Positions 53,271 through 62,105 of a DNA stretch of 64,000 bases are shown in pieces (the first letter of the stretch is position 1; each line of letters begins with the position of its first letter). The stretch is from Saussurea involucrata (Eukaryota > Streptophyta > Magnoliopsida > Asterales > Asteraceae): assembly GCA_033807775.1 (NCBI GenBank), contig CM066320.1, positions 179,958,784 through 180,022,783 on the forward strand. The letters are read 5' to 3'. The translations under genes were made by a program, and so were the position numbers. A model generated the notes under the pieces. It did no database searches. It saw nothing but the letters and a program-made list of their open reading frames with translations, and had not been told where the DNA came from.

Positions 53271-54235
53271 TGTTGGTCCCGAAGGCCTATACAAGTTTGT
53301 AGAAGGGGGGGGGGTTGAATACAAACACACAGATTTTACTTTTCTAAATTGTTTATTGATAAATCATTAACAATTTACAGCTTGTTGCGGAAACAAGATT
53401 AAGGATAAACCTAAATCTAAACAAGTTGGAACACTAAGGTTTCTTGCACTAAGAAAGATAAGGAGATTACTAATAAAATCCTATCTTGAGAGAGATTTGA
53501 ACTTGTCCAGAGTTAGCAAGTTACTTCAAATGAAGTGAGTTCATCTCTTTATATACTGCATGCATTTAATGCAAGTCAGTATATACTTTACACGTGTCAT
53601 CAGCTGGTTGGTTGCATGTCATTGACCTTGGTTGACAACCTTAGTAGCCGTAAGGATGAACAGTGTAGTATCAGAGTGTTTGTACGATTTCAGATATTCG
53701 GAGGTTCTTTTCTGACATTTCGTACGGAGGCGTGCAAGGGTGGTTAAGACAAAAGTACTTTGTACGGAGGACTTCATGATCAGCTTTCGTTGATTCAGCG
53801 ATTATCATCTACTATTCAGCAGATGATAAAGTTCAGCGATAGCTGAAGTCTTGTACTTGATACTTCACGTTGAGTGGACAAATCTGAGTCTTCGCTGATC
53901 CGCATCAGTTCATTAGGAGACTTGTTGCTGGTTCTTGAGCTTGATCTTCGACTTCAGCGTAGAACCTTTGTTGACGTGAAACTTGTCTTCATGGATCATA
54001 AGTAAACAACTAACTTATCAGCGATCATCATAATGACTGAACAGACTCAGAGCATTTATGGTGAATAGTGTTCGCTGAATGTTTAATCTAAAAAGCGAGA
54101 GTTCCTATCAGCGGTACTGGAAGATCTTAGTACTTATCAGCGATAGTGAAACTCTGATACATATTGTTTACTTACAATTTTCACTAAGTATATAAGAGAG
54201 GGTCATTATCAAATCACTGAGGGTTTGGATCAACA
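53271..54235 (-). repeat. Element F 5' LTR (right copy)
   Basis: The LTR is 965 bp and is the promoter copy in transcription order. A TATA box TATATAAAG on the minus strand is at 53547-53555. The G run is 10 long (53305-53314). It is followed by CACAT (54236-54240), the right target duplication. Confidence 0.94.
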
Positions 54236-54240
54236 CACAT

Positions 54241-54726
54241 ATTTTCCACAATTCTGTGGTATCAAAACCTTTAAATGTATGATTATATCTATAGAACCAT
54301 TAAAATCCAAGTAGTTGACTGTGGAAATATGCAAAACACACGATATTACAGAAGAGATGAACTCACCGTGTTCGAACCTTAAAATCGTAGTGAAATCTGA
54401 ATCAGTCCATCAATCCACTTCAATCCTTTCTCACCACAACTGATTTAAGCCTATGAGAAATACGAATTGAACTTATAATTATCAATCCTCACAGGAATCG
54501 ATCGAAATTACATGAAATCCTTACCGAATAAAACTTTGAAATCGCAACTTCTTTCGGACTCGAGATCAACTTCAACTTTGTTTCCAAAATTAGATATTAG
54601 GCTAAAGGCCTAACTTTCTGTTTATACTTTTAACCTTTACTTGGTCAATTTAACCCAATACATCCACTTTTCCATTTATTTCCATAATAACCTTACAATA
54701 GTTTCAGTAAAATTTGAGGTGTTACA
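54241..54726 (-). repeat. Element D 5' LTR, remaining part
   Basis: This continues D's LTR after element F and matches 24780-25265 closely. It ends AATTTGAGGTGTTACA at 54726. This is the right border of the nested stack. Confidence 0.87.
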
Positions 54727-54757
54727 CCATTCATATTATATTGATTAATTTTATTTA

Positions 54758-56050
54758 GAGTAAACTGCAATTTTGGTCCCTGTGGTATGTTGTTTGGCTC
54801 ATCTTTGGTCCCCATAAACTTTTTATTGCAAAAAAAACCATGTCGTATGCAAAAGTGCTCGGTTTTGGTCCCTCGGGTGTAACACCGTTAGCTTGACTCT
54901 GTTAAAGCCTCTCATGTGCAAGTCACATGAGGGCATTTTAGTCATTTTACTTTTATTTTTTTTGTTTTTCACTAAAGACAAAAATTTCTAATTAAAAATT
55001 AAATAAAACCCTAATTCCCTTTTCTCTCTCAACCCCAATTCCCTTGAATATTCATCTTCATCGCCAAGAATCATCAATAAAACCTTATAACACAAATCAA
55101 GAACCCTAACTCAAGAACCACAAATTAACCCTAAACCAAAATTTGAATTTCAATTAAAACCCAAAATCATAAATCTAAATCATATCGAGACATATAGAAG
55201 AAGCAATTAGATCGACAGAAGAAGCAGATCGAGAGAAGAAGAAGTAGCTCTAGTGATTTCGTGCGTTCATCTTCACAATCCACAGCAGTGCCGCCCACAC
55301 CCGCCACCATCGTTAATTTCTGCCATCCACAACCGCCGACAGCCGCCACCATCGTTGATTTCTGCCACTCACGTCCTATCCCACTCTCGTATCTCCTTCT
55401 CTCGCTATCTCTCGACCTACAAAACCGCCGACAGCCGCCACCAACGTTTTTTTTGTCTTTACCCTTTGTTGTATCGTCGTGGGTAAACGGGAGGAGCAGG
55501 TGGTGTGCGATGGTGGGTGGTTACGGTGGTAGCAGCAGATGGTGGGAGGGTTACGGTGGTGGGTATGGCGGCAGGGAGGAGCAGCGGTTGGGTATGGCGG
55601 CAGGAGTGGTGCTCGACAGAGAGAACGGTGGGTGGTTACGGTGGTGGCAGCAGATGGTGGGTAGTTACGGTGGTGGCGCTGCAGGTGGTGGGCGATGGGA
55701 AGGAGAGAGTCAAATTAGGGTTTCTCAAATTTTTGTTTTTCTTTTCAAAACTGATATACATATATAATTAATATATTATAATATTAAATATAATATAGTA
55801 TTAATTGCAATTTGGTCCCAGTGGTTTTTGTCTTTAGTTGAAAACAACAAAAATAAAGTAAAAAGACCATTATACCCTCATGTGCAAGGCACATGAGGGG
55901 CTTAAACAGATGCAACCTAACGGTGTTAGTCCCGAAGGACCAAAATCGAGCACTTTTGCATACCACAGGGTTTTTCTTGCAATAAAAATTTTCTGGGGAC
56001 CAAAGGTGAGCCAAACAACATACCACAGGGACCAAAATTGCAGTTTACTC
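54758..56050 (+). mobile_element. Mutator-like element, non-autonomous, with about 200-bp terminal inverted repeats
   Basis: The 1293-bp element starts GAGTAAACTGCAATTTTGG and ends with its complement. The inverted arms extend over roughly 54758-54965 and 55843-56050 (imperfect). It is flanked by a perfect 9-bp duplication TTTTATTTA (54749-54757, 56051-56059), the size made by Mutator transposases. The interior (about 55250-55700) is unlike its surroundings: GC-rich, with CCGCCACCATCGTT repeats and GGTGGTTACGGTGG repeats. It may be acquired host DNA. Reading frames through it (55261-55767 and others) have no recognisable domain, so I do not call a gene. Confidence 0.88.
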
Positions 56051-56390
56051 TTTTATTTAATACAATTGGACTTCTAGAAAACTATTTATCAAAGTTTTTG
56101 ATATCACAGTGGGTTTAGATTTATCTTTTTTTATTAATAAATAGCTAATATATTAAAACCAGTAAGGCCATCCGTACCCGGGCTCGGGATGCCTTCAGGA
56201 TGCCTTCGGGCTCAGCGGGGGTGGGCTACGGGCCTTGCGGGCTCAGCGGGGCGGGATGGATTCCGGGGATGGGATCCCGATTCATCCCGAAGGTTTATTA
56301 AAAAAAAATTATTTAATTTTTAAAAATAATGCCGTTGAACGGCTCTTTTTAAACAAAAATAAATAAAAAAAATTCTCAATTTAATCCCAC

Positions 56391-56400
56391 TATATATTTA
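56391..56400 (+). promoter_or_regulatory. TATA box of the Harbinger ORF1 gene
   Basis: TATATATTTA, 124-133 bp upstream of the ATG, stands directly before the tandem repeat of the 5' leader. Confidence 0.5.
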
Positions 56401-56405
56401 ACCCT

Positions 56406-56520
56406 CAACCTCTTATTTCTCACACCTCTCAAACTCTCTAAAATTCTCTCAACCTCTTATTTTTCATACCTCTCAAACTCTCTCAAATTCTCTCAACCTC
56501 TTATTTTTCACACCTCTCTC
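56406..56520 (+). repeat. 44-bp tandem repeat, about 2.6 copies, in the ORF1 leader
   Basis: Units begin CAACCTCTTATTT at 56406, 56450 and 56494 (period 44). They are CT-rich and end four bases before the ATG. Confidence 0.85.
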
Positions 56521-56523
56521 ATC

Positions 56524-57026
56524 ATGAATCCAAACAGAACACCTACATCCCGTCGTAACCGATCGAATACACCACAATCGCAAGAAGATCAAGAGCTTGG
56601 TTTCCAAGCGTTTACACAACAAGGTTATCGTCCGCAATGGTCGCAACAAATTCCGCCACAATGGTCGCAACAAAATCCGCCACAATATCCGCAACAATTT
56701 CCCCAACAATTTCGCCAACAATTTCCTTACCAATTTACACGTCCCGGTTTGATTGAACAAGGTTTTACTTCGGCCAACTACAATCTTCCTTCACCCGCAA
56801 TAAATCTCGACGACGACATTGTTCCGGAAACCCAACCTTCTACCCCGAACACACCACAATCTATCCCGACACAACAATCTAACCCGGAACCATCAAATCC
56901 GAGACCAACGAAAGCCGCCAAACAAACGTGGAGTAAAGCCGAGGAACTCGCGTTAGTGTCGGCGTGGGTTGACGTTTCGGAGGACCCCGTTATCGGTAAC
57001 GCACAAAGCGGTGGTAATTATTTTTA

Positions 57027-57101
<75 letters not shown>

Positions 57102-57813
57102 TTATACTTAATTTTACATAAAGGTAGGAAGTTTTTGGGCCCGAATCGGACATGTGTTCTTTACTCGCTTGGGTCGTGAACCAGGTTATAGATCAACCCA
57201 TCAACTCAATAGCAAGTTCAACGACCTCAATAGAATTAATTGGTTTGGCGGCATCTACAACAACTTGCTCAATAATAGATCAAGCGGGATGAGTGAGGCC
57301 GATATATCCCGAACGGCACACGAACGGTATCTAGCACGCCATAAAGTTGCTTTCACTCACGAACAAGCTTGGGACGTCCTAAAAAAATGTCCAAAATGGG
57401 GAGCCGTTCCAACGATGACGACAACTTCATCGCGGGGTTCAAAACGTACCCAACCTTCCGATGATGACGATGACGAGCAAATTCAACGACCCATCGGGAG
57501 AAACAAGGCAAAAAAAACATCAACGAGTAATACGTCCGGGACGAATACGGACGAAAGTGTTACTCAGTTGTTGACGACGTTCAACGACAAGATTGATGAT
57601 ACAATGGAATACAAAATGAAAAAACTCGATCTCGAAATCGAACACTCAAAACTCGAACGACATAGGTTGGAACAAGAACTCGAAATCGAACGCTCAAATC
57701 GATTTGAGAAAGACTTCGAGTTTTTCATGACCCCGCATGATCACCTTACGGGAAACGCTTTGAGGGTTACTTTAGCGAGAAAAGAGCAAATTCAAAAGTT
57801 TCATAATTGGTAG
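56524..57813 (+). CDS. Harbinger ORF1: Myb/SANT-like DNA-binding protein, two exons (391 aa)
   Basis: Exon 1 is 56524-57013 and exon 2 is 57128-57813. The intron has GT...AG ends and splicing joins a glycine codon across the border, giving a continuous frame. Residues 35-80 are Q/P/F-rich. Residues 140-250 are the trihelix/SANT-like domain (TWSKAEELALVSAWVDVS, SFWARIGHVFF, QLNSKFNDLNRI). The C-terminus (KMKKLDLEIEHSKLERHRLEQELEIERS) is the coiled-coil region seen in 'no apical meristem-associated' ORF1 proteins (PF14303). In studied PIF/Harbinger elements ORF1 helps the transposase bind DNA or enter the nucleus. Here it has no partner gene. Confidence 0.85.
57014..57127 (+). other. Intron of Harbinger ORF1 filled with a (TTA)n microsatellite
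   Basis: The 114-bp intron runs from GTAATT to GGTAG. About 71 bp of it (57030-57100) are perfect TTA repeats, roughly 23 units. If unspliced, translation runs into a tyrosine-coding stretch and stops at 57109-57111. Confidence 0.8.
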
Positions 57814-58090
57814 TGTTTTGTATTTTGTAATTTTTATTTTTAATGAATGGTATGAATTTTTATTTTTATTATTTATCTTATTTTTATTTATTAAATAATA
57901 TATAAATATTTTTATTTTGTTAAATAATTAAATGTATAAATAAAAGAATTAAAATAAATGAGGTGGCAAAAGGGTTTGAGGGAATGGGGTAAGGGTGTTT
58001 AGGGATTGAGTGAGGGATTGAGAAAAGCTGATGTGGCGCTGATGTGGAGCTGGAATCTTTGAAAGATAGAGGGATGGGGTACTGATGGCC

Positions 58091-59283
58091 TAATATTTCT
58101 ATTCTTTTAGTTTACAATTTGTTATAATGTAAACAAAGATGTGAATTTTACGAACCTAGAAGAATATATTTTTTTAGAAAAACTAGAAGTCTACTTGAGC
58201 AATGTAGCGTGATATATCTCGATTTTAATGTTCTAATTTGTTTTAATTTGTGGTTTTGAGAAAACGATCATGTTTTATTATAAATTTGTTTAAAGAATGA
58301 CGCATTTTAAAGAGTTCATGATTTGAGGATTTAAAAGTGGTTAGAGATAAGAATTAATTAATAAGAGACCACGATTTAAGAATCTAAAGGTTGTTAGAGA
58401 TAATGTTTAATCAAATAATTAGCATTAAAAGCAGTACATAAAACTTCATTTGTTGTTTTTAAGAGATTTTAAGTAATTAACATTAAATAGCGGTGCATAA
58501 AGCTTTAAGGGTTGTTTTTAAGAGTTTTTCAAATATACTTTATAATATAATATAGATAAGATAGAAGTTTAAAATCATATTTTTTACAAGGTTTAGTTGC
58601 CCAATCTCATCAAAACAAAACAAAATCTAACACATGTATTTTATAAACAATAAAAACGGAAATATAAGAACCAATAAGATTTAATTATCTTGATATAGTA
58701 ATTAATTTATAGATAAGATTGAAGTCATTATCATCATAAAAGTCTTCCTACACTCCAAAATCTTCCGTTTCAAATAAATATACAATACAGATAAACCTAT
58801 CTTTATATTTTCATGCTTTTTTAATCATATATACCAACAAAAATATATAGATCATATACTTATACTAATTAATATGATTAATTATATCATTTCGTCCAAA
58901 TTTGATCGAATTAACAAATATAAATTATCAATAATAATTAAAAACGACTTAAACCAACTCCCTTAAATTGATCATCTACATTAAATAATGTGATTAAAAT
59001 TGATGATAATTAAATAACATAATCTGATATAATTATGAATATATTTACATGTAATTTATTCATATACATAATAAAATAATTGTAATATTTTTGTCTGGTT
59101 TACCAAAAAATAATTATCAAACTAAATTAACCAACACTTTCACACTCTTTGGACCTTACACTCAACAGAACAATTATGGATGAGATTGAAGTCCTTATCA
59201 TGGGAGTTAAATAAAAGTATTTTAATGGTTATGGTTATCACCTTTTATCTAATTATATCAACTAGGTTTCATAATTTAAACAT
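58091..59283. other. AT-rich intergenic region
   Basis: About 1.2 kb with no gene or clear repeat visible. Very AT-rich, with scattered poly-T and poly-A runs. Confidence 0.5.
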
Positions 59284-59529
59284 GAGTGAATTATACTGGT
59301 GGTCCATGTGGTTTACCCAAACTTTAAATTTGGTCCTTAAAGTACATTATCTACGATGTTGATTCTTAATTTTTTAGTTTACTTTCACTCATGGTTCTCA
59401 TATATTTAAAATAAAAGAACTATGAGTGAAATTAAATCAAAAAGTTAGGGACCATCACCGTAGATAGTGTACTTTAAGGATCAAATCCAAAATTTGGGTA
59501 AACCACAGGACCACCGGTGTAATTAACTC
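59284..59529. mobile_element. Foldback MITE (Mutator-type), 246 bp
   Basis: Nearly the whole element is one inverted repeat. The left arm starts GAGTGAATTATACTGGTGG and the right arm ends with CCACCGGTGTAATTAACTC. The flanks TTTAAACAT (59275-59283) and TTTAATGAT (59530-59538) agree at 7 of 9 bases, a decayed 9-bp duplication. Its termini resemble those of the element at 54758. Confidence 0.75.
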
Positions 59530-59538
59530 TTTAATGAT

Positions 59539-60410
59539 TTACGTCCCTCAAAGTAATTTACAATATGAAATTACATTTAAATCATATTTGGTTTGTGTGA
59601 TTGGATTGGATTTAGAGAGATTTTAAATTGAAAATCATATTTGTGTCAAGAATTTCATGTATTTCGAAAGATTTGTGTGTAATAATATTTTAAAATTTGT
59701 TTAAAACGTTTATTTTATAATAATCAATTAATAAAAAAGTAATTTGTAGTTATAATTATAATGATTTATAATTTGTTTTTATAAATTATTTAGAAGAAAT
59801 GGTATTCAATTACATTCCAAATTTATAAACGAAACACTATCCTCAAAATCCACATTTTCCTACTTATTGGTTCGCATAATTAAATTTGATACAATTGAAA
59901 TCCATCGAAGTAATTTGATTTTGAAGAAATTGGAATGAAATTTGGTGGAATTTGACCAAGCATTTAGATAGGAAATGTAATGGAAAATGAGGGAATTAAA
60001 TTCTCACATAAGCGAATGAATGATTAATCCCATAATTTGTGGAATTCAAAGGAACCCATCATTTTTCATTACGTGAACTAAACATAGGATTTGGAATTTC
60101 GTCAAAGTAATTATCAATTCCAATTCCTACCAGTTCAATTAATCAAACACCCCTAACAAATCTTTTCATGAAATTCAAATCACTTACAACCATTTTGTCA
60201 ACTAAACCCACCCTAAGTATGTTTGGTAACAGAACATGACAAGGATAGGATAAAAACTTAAATGTCTTATATTTCATGTGACATTTAGTTTTGGTAATGA
60301 CATGATTGAATTGAACAAAAATAAATTTTTTGTACCATTAAAATAAGAGGAACAAAATCAGGGACATAAGATTGTAAAAGTATAAAGTTATCAATGTCAA
60401 AATAATACTA
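59539..60410. other. AT-rich intergenic region with MITE-like remnants
   Basis: No gene was seen. The stretches near 59588 (TTTGGTTTGTGTGATT) and 60140 (AATTAATCAAACACCCC) look like opposed ends of an old hAT-type MITE, but the arms are too diverged to set borders. Confidence 0.35.
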
Positions 60411-60520
60411 AACCTTCACAACAAATGACTGTGAAAGTATTGTGTAGGTAAACCTTCACAAAGTTTTTGCTGTGAAGGTTCGCTGTTTTCCGTACCTTCA
60501 CAATGAATCGCTGTGAAGTT
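60411..60520. repeat. Three consecutive CCTTCACA...CTGTGAAGG hairpins
   Basis: Three units (about 60411-60440, 60451-60480, 60493-60520) each read ACCTTCACA, a short loop, and (A/G)CTGTGAA(G/A). Each unit can fold on itself. Such arrays are seen in the subterminal parts of DNA transposons, but no element borders were found. Confidence 0.6.
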
Positions 60521-60629
60521 TCAATTTTACTTTTTGGTCTCACGAAAAACGGGTTAGTCTCACGTGAAGCTAACCTATTAATTATACCTTATAGTTATAC
60601 GATAATCATATACTGATCTATAGTTTAGC

Positions 60630-60858
60630 AACTTCCTAATTCTTAACCACTTGGGTTGTGGTGTACTAGTAAAACCCTTGGGGGATGTAGTGGAAGCTCA
60701 TCTACCCAGGGTTCAAATCCAGGCATCGCCAAAGCCCTTGTGGCCATGGAGGTTCACCTGCGATGACTCCAGGTCATTCGTGATCGTCCGGGGATTAGTC
60801 GGTGCGCATAAACTGGCTCGGAAACCCACAATTATCAAAAAAAAAAACTTCCTAATTC
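60630..60858. repeat. 13-bp target duplication around the SINE
   Basis: AACTTCCTAATTC occurs at 60630-60642 and 60846-60858, exactly flanking the SINE. Confidence 0.9.
60643..60845 (+). mobile_element. tRNA-derived SINE, about 203 bp
   Basis: The element has a pol III B box GGTTCAAATCC (60710-60720) and an A-box-like GTGGTGTACTAGT about 40-50 bp upstream (60658-60670). It ends in a tail of A residues (from 60837). It is flanked by a perfect 13-bp duplication, as left by LINE-encoded machinery. It has no coding capacity. Confidence 0.85.
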
Positions 60859-61620
60859 CTATGCTCAGTTGTTCAAACTGAATCCTAAAATTCAAACGCT
60901 TTTTTTTATAATTTCCAAAATCAATAACATTTCATAAAAAAAATGCGATCGAAATAGAAGAAAATAGGGGTTGTGTACGTAACAGTTACCACCATTGACA
61001 TGGGTGGGGTTCGGACCAATCAAAGAGTTCATTACGTGGTGTAGCGTCTTAACAACCAACTCTCCACGTGGCGATGATCAGTTTGTTTGTCGTGTTGCGT
61101 CTCAAAGTCTAATATCCACGTGTTACATTAACATTGGCTGATACCGTCATAAATGCATTTACACCAGGTAACCAACCTTTTTTGAATAAAAATGAAAAAT
61201 TAAATCTTTTTTTCCTAGTTAATAAATATAAAAAATAGTCAAATAAAACAATAAAGAAAACACAGCAGGAGCCGTTGGATGCGCCGATTAACATGCTTTT
61301 AACACTCATTCTTCGCCGCGTATACGTCTCCAGTTCCACTTACCACTGGTCCATAGCAATCTTTGTCTTCGGCCCAGCAGCGTTGGCTCCTGTTAGCCGT
61401 GAATGCGTAATTAAAAATATTAATTAGAAAAATATAATATTATCCCTTTTCTAAAGCTTATTTAATTATTTTCCTTAAATCTCGGAAACGTACAAAAACA
61501 ATTATTAGAATATTTGGATGTAAGTTTCGTACAAAAAGTCCTCCTACAGCTACTCACACCGATTCCGCCCACAGACGTGACCCGCAAGAAACACATAATA
61601 TATTATATTTTTAATACTAA
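60859..61620. other. Upstream region of the S40 gene
   Basis: There is no gene in this stretch. It contains ACGTGG (61034-61039) and two CACGTG G-boxes (61065-61070, inside CCACGTGGC, and 61117-61122), 600-700 bp upstream of the coding start. Weak reading frames here have no recognisable product. Confidence 0.5.
61065..61122 (+). promoter_or_regulatory. Two G-box/ABRE sites
   Basis: CACGTG at 61065-61070 (in the strong ABRE context CCACGTGGC) and at 61117-61122. Such sites bind bZIP and bHLH factors, including ABA-responsive ABF/AREB proteins. Confidence 0.45.
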
Positions 61621-61627
61621 ATAATTA

Positions 61628-61657
61628 TGACGTCAGCTATTTATTCATCTATAAATT
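61628..61657 (+). promoter_or_regulatory. Core promoter of the S40 gene: bZIP palindrome and TATA box
   Basis: TGACGTCA (61628-61635) is a perfect bZIP C-box/TGA site. TATAAATT (61650-61657) is a TATA box about 70 bp before the ATG, which predicts a leader of about 45-50 nt. Confidence 0.65.
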
Positions 61658-61727
61658 CCATCATTCACCAACCTTTTTCCAAATCCTATTTTCTAAAACA
61701 CACCCAAACCCACAACCCCATTTTCCA

Positions 61728-62105
61728 ATGACGGAGGAGTTTCAAGAATCCGAGCTTGTCTTCCCGGAAAATCCCGTTGGGAACGGAAAAGAAATCCGAT
61801 ATCCAAAAGTAGGGAAGAGAAAATCCGTTAAGAAAAAGCAGAAGAAAAGTGCGGTTCCAATGAGCATTCCAGAAGAATTTGCCGGGAGTTCATGGATACA
61901 ACAGTATTTGCAAGCACATTCAAAAGACGATGATAATGATGCAAAAGGAGAAGAGGTAGTTCCGCCTCATGTGATCATAGACCGACGAATAGCCGGAAAA
62001 GCGGCGTTTTCTCTTTGCTCCGGCAACGGGAGGACTTTGAAAGGAAGGGATTTGAGTGAAGTTAGGGATTCAATCCTTAGAATGACGGGATTTCTTGAAT
62101 CTTGA
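61728..62105 (+). CDS. S40 family senescence-regulator-like protein (DUF584), 125 aa
   Basis: A single-exon frame starts at the first ATG after the TATA box. The C-terminal half carries the family signature: VVPPHVIIDRRIAGKAAFS (about 82-100), CSGNGRTLKGRDLSEVRDS (about 102-115) and TGFLES at the end. A lysine-rich stretch (KRKSVKKKQKK, about 30-40) may act as a nuclear signal. S40 proteins (PF04520) are small nuclear plant proteins. Several respond to senescence, darkness, ABA or pathogens, and their molecular role is not settled. The length fits the shorter family members. This is the only host gene I can support in the window. Confidence 0.88.
   Translation: MTEEFQESELVFPENPVGNGKEIRYPKVGKRKSVKKKQKKSAVPMSIPEEFAGSSWIQQYLQAHSKDDDNDAKGEEVVPPHVIIDRRIAGKAAFSLCSGNGRTLKGRDLSEVRDSILRMTGFLES

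Larger units (their letters stand above)
41151..54235 (-). mobile_element. Element F: young 13-kb SIRE/Maximus Ty1/copia element
   Basis: The 13,085-bp element has LTRs 41151-42122 and 53271-54235, a polypurine tract, a Met primer site, gag, pol and a long accessory region between pol and the 3' LTR. It is flanked by perfect CACAT duplications (41146-41150, 54236-54240). Apart from a G-run of 17 against 10, I counted about seven differences between the LTRs (under 1%). gag is open. pol has one stop and the accessory frame has three. TCAGCGA-type motifs are dispersed throughout. Confidence 0.94.
24610..54726 (-). mobile_element. Element D: old Ty3/gypsy element (Tekay/Del-like) carrying two nested insertions
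   Basis: The minus-strand gypsy element consists of a truncated 3' LTR (24610-25265), pol (about 25320-28526), gag (38184-39505), leader, primer site (39844-39854) and 5' LTR (39858-41150 plus 54241-54726). It is close in sequence to element C. Athila element E (28527-38183) splits the protease and SIRE element F (41151-54235) splits the 5' LTR. Its left end is truncated, so no target duplication can be tested. Many stops and frameshifts show that it is the oldest layer on this side. Confidence 0.88.
56166..58090 (+). mobile_element. PIF/Harbinger element carrying only ORF1
   Basis: The terminal inverted repeats are GGCCATCCGTACCC (56166) and GGGTACTGATGGCC (to 58090), with one mismatch. They are flanked by the 3-bp duplication TAA (56163-56165, 58091-58093), as expected for PIF/Harbinger. 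The 1925-bp element contains the Myb/SANT-like ORF1 gene but no DDE transposase, so it depends on another copy for movement. Most ORF1 proteins of this group lie next to a transposase gene, and here that half is absent. Confidence 0.88.

Noticed and set aside
55261..55767. 168-residue reading frame inside the Mutator-like element
   Set aside because: It has no domain, and overlapping frames of similar length exist in the same low-complexity G-rich DNA. It is better explained by composition.
60650..60881. Possible tRNA gene or small protein gene
   Set aside because: The B box belongs to a SINE with an A tail and flanking duplication. No cloverleaf or CCA-end structure is seen, and the overlapping frame has no domain.
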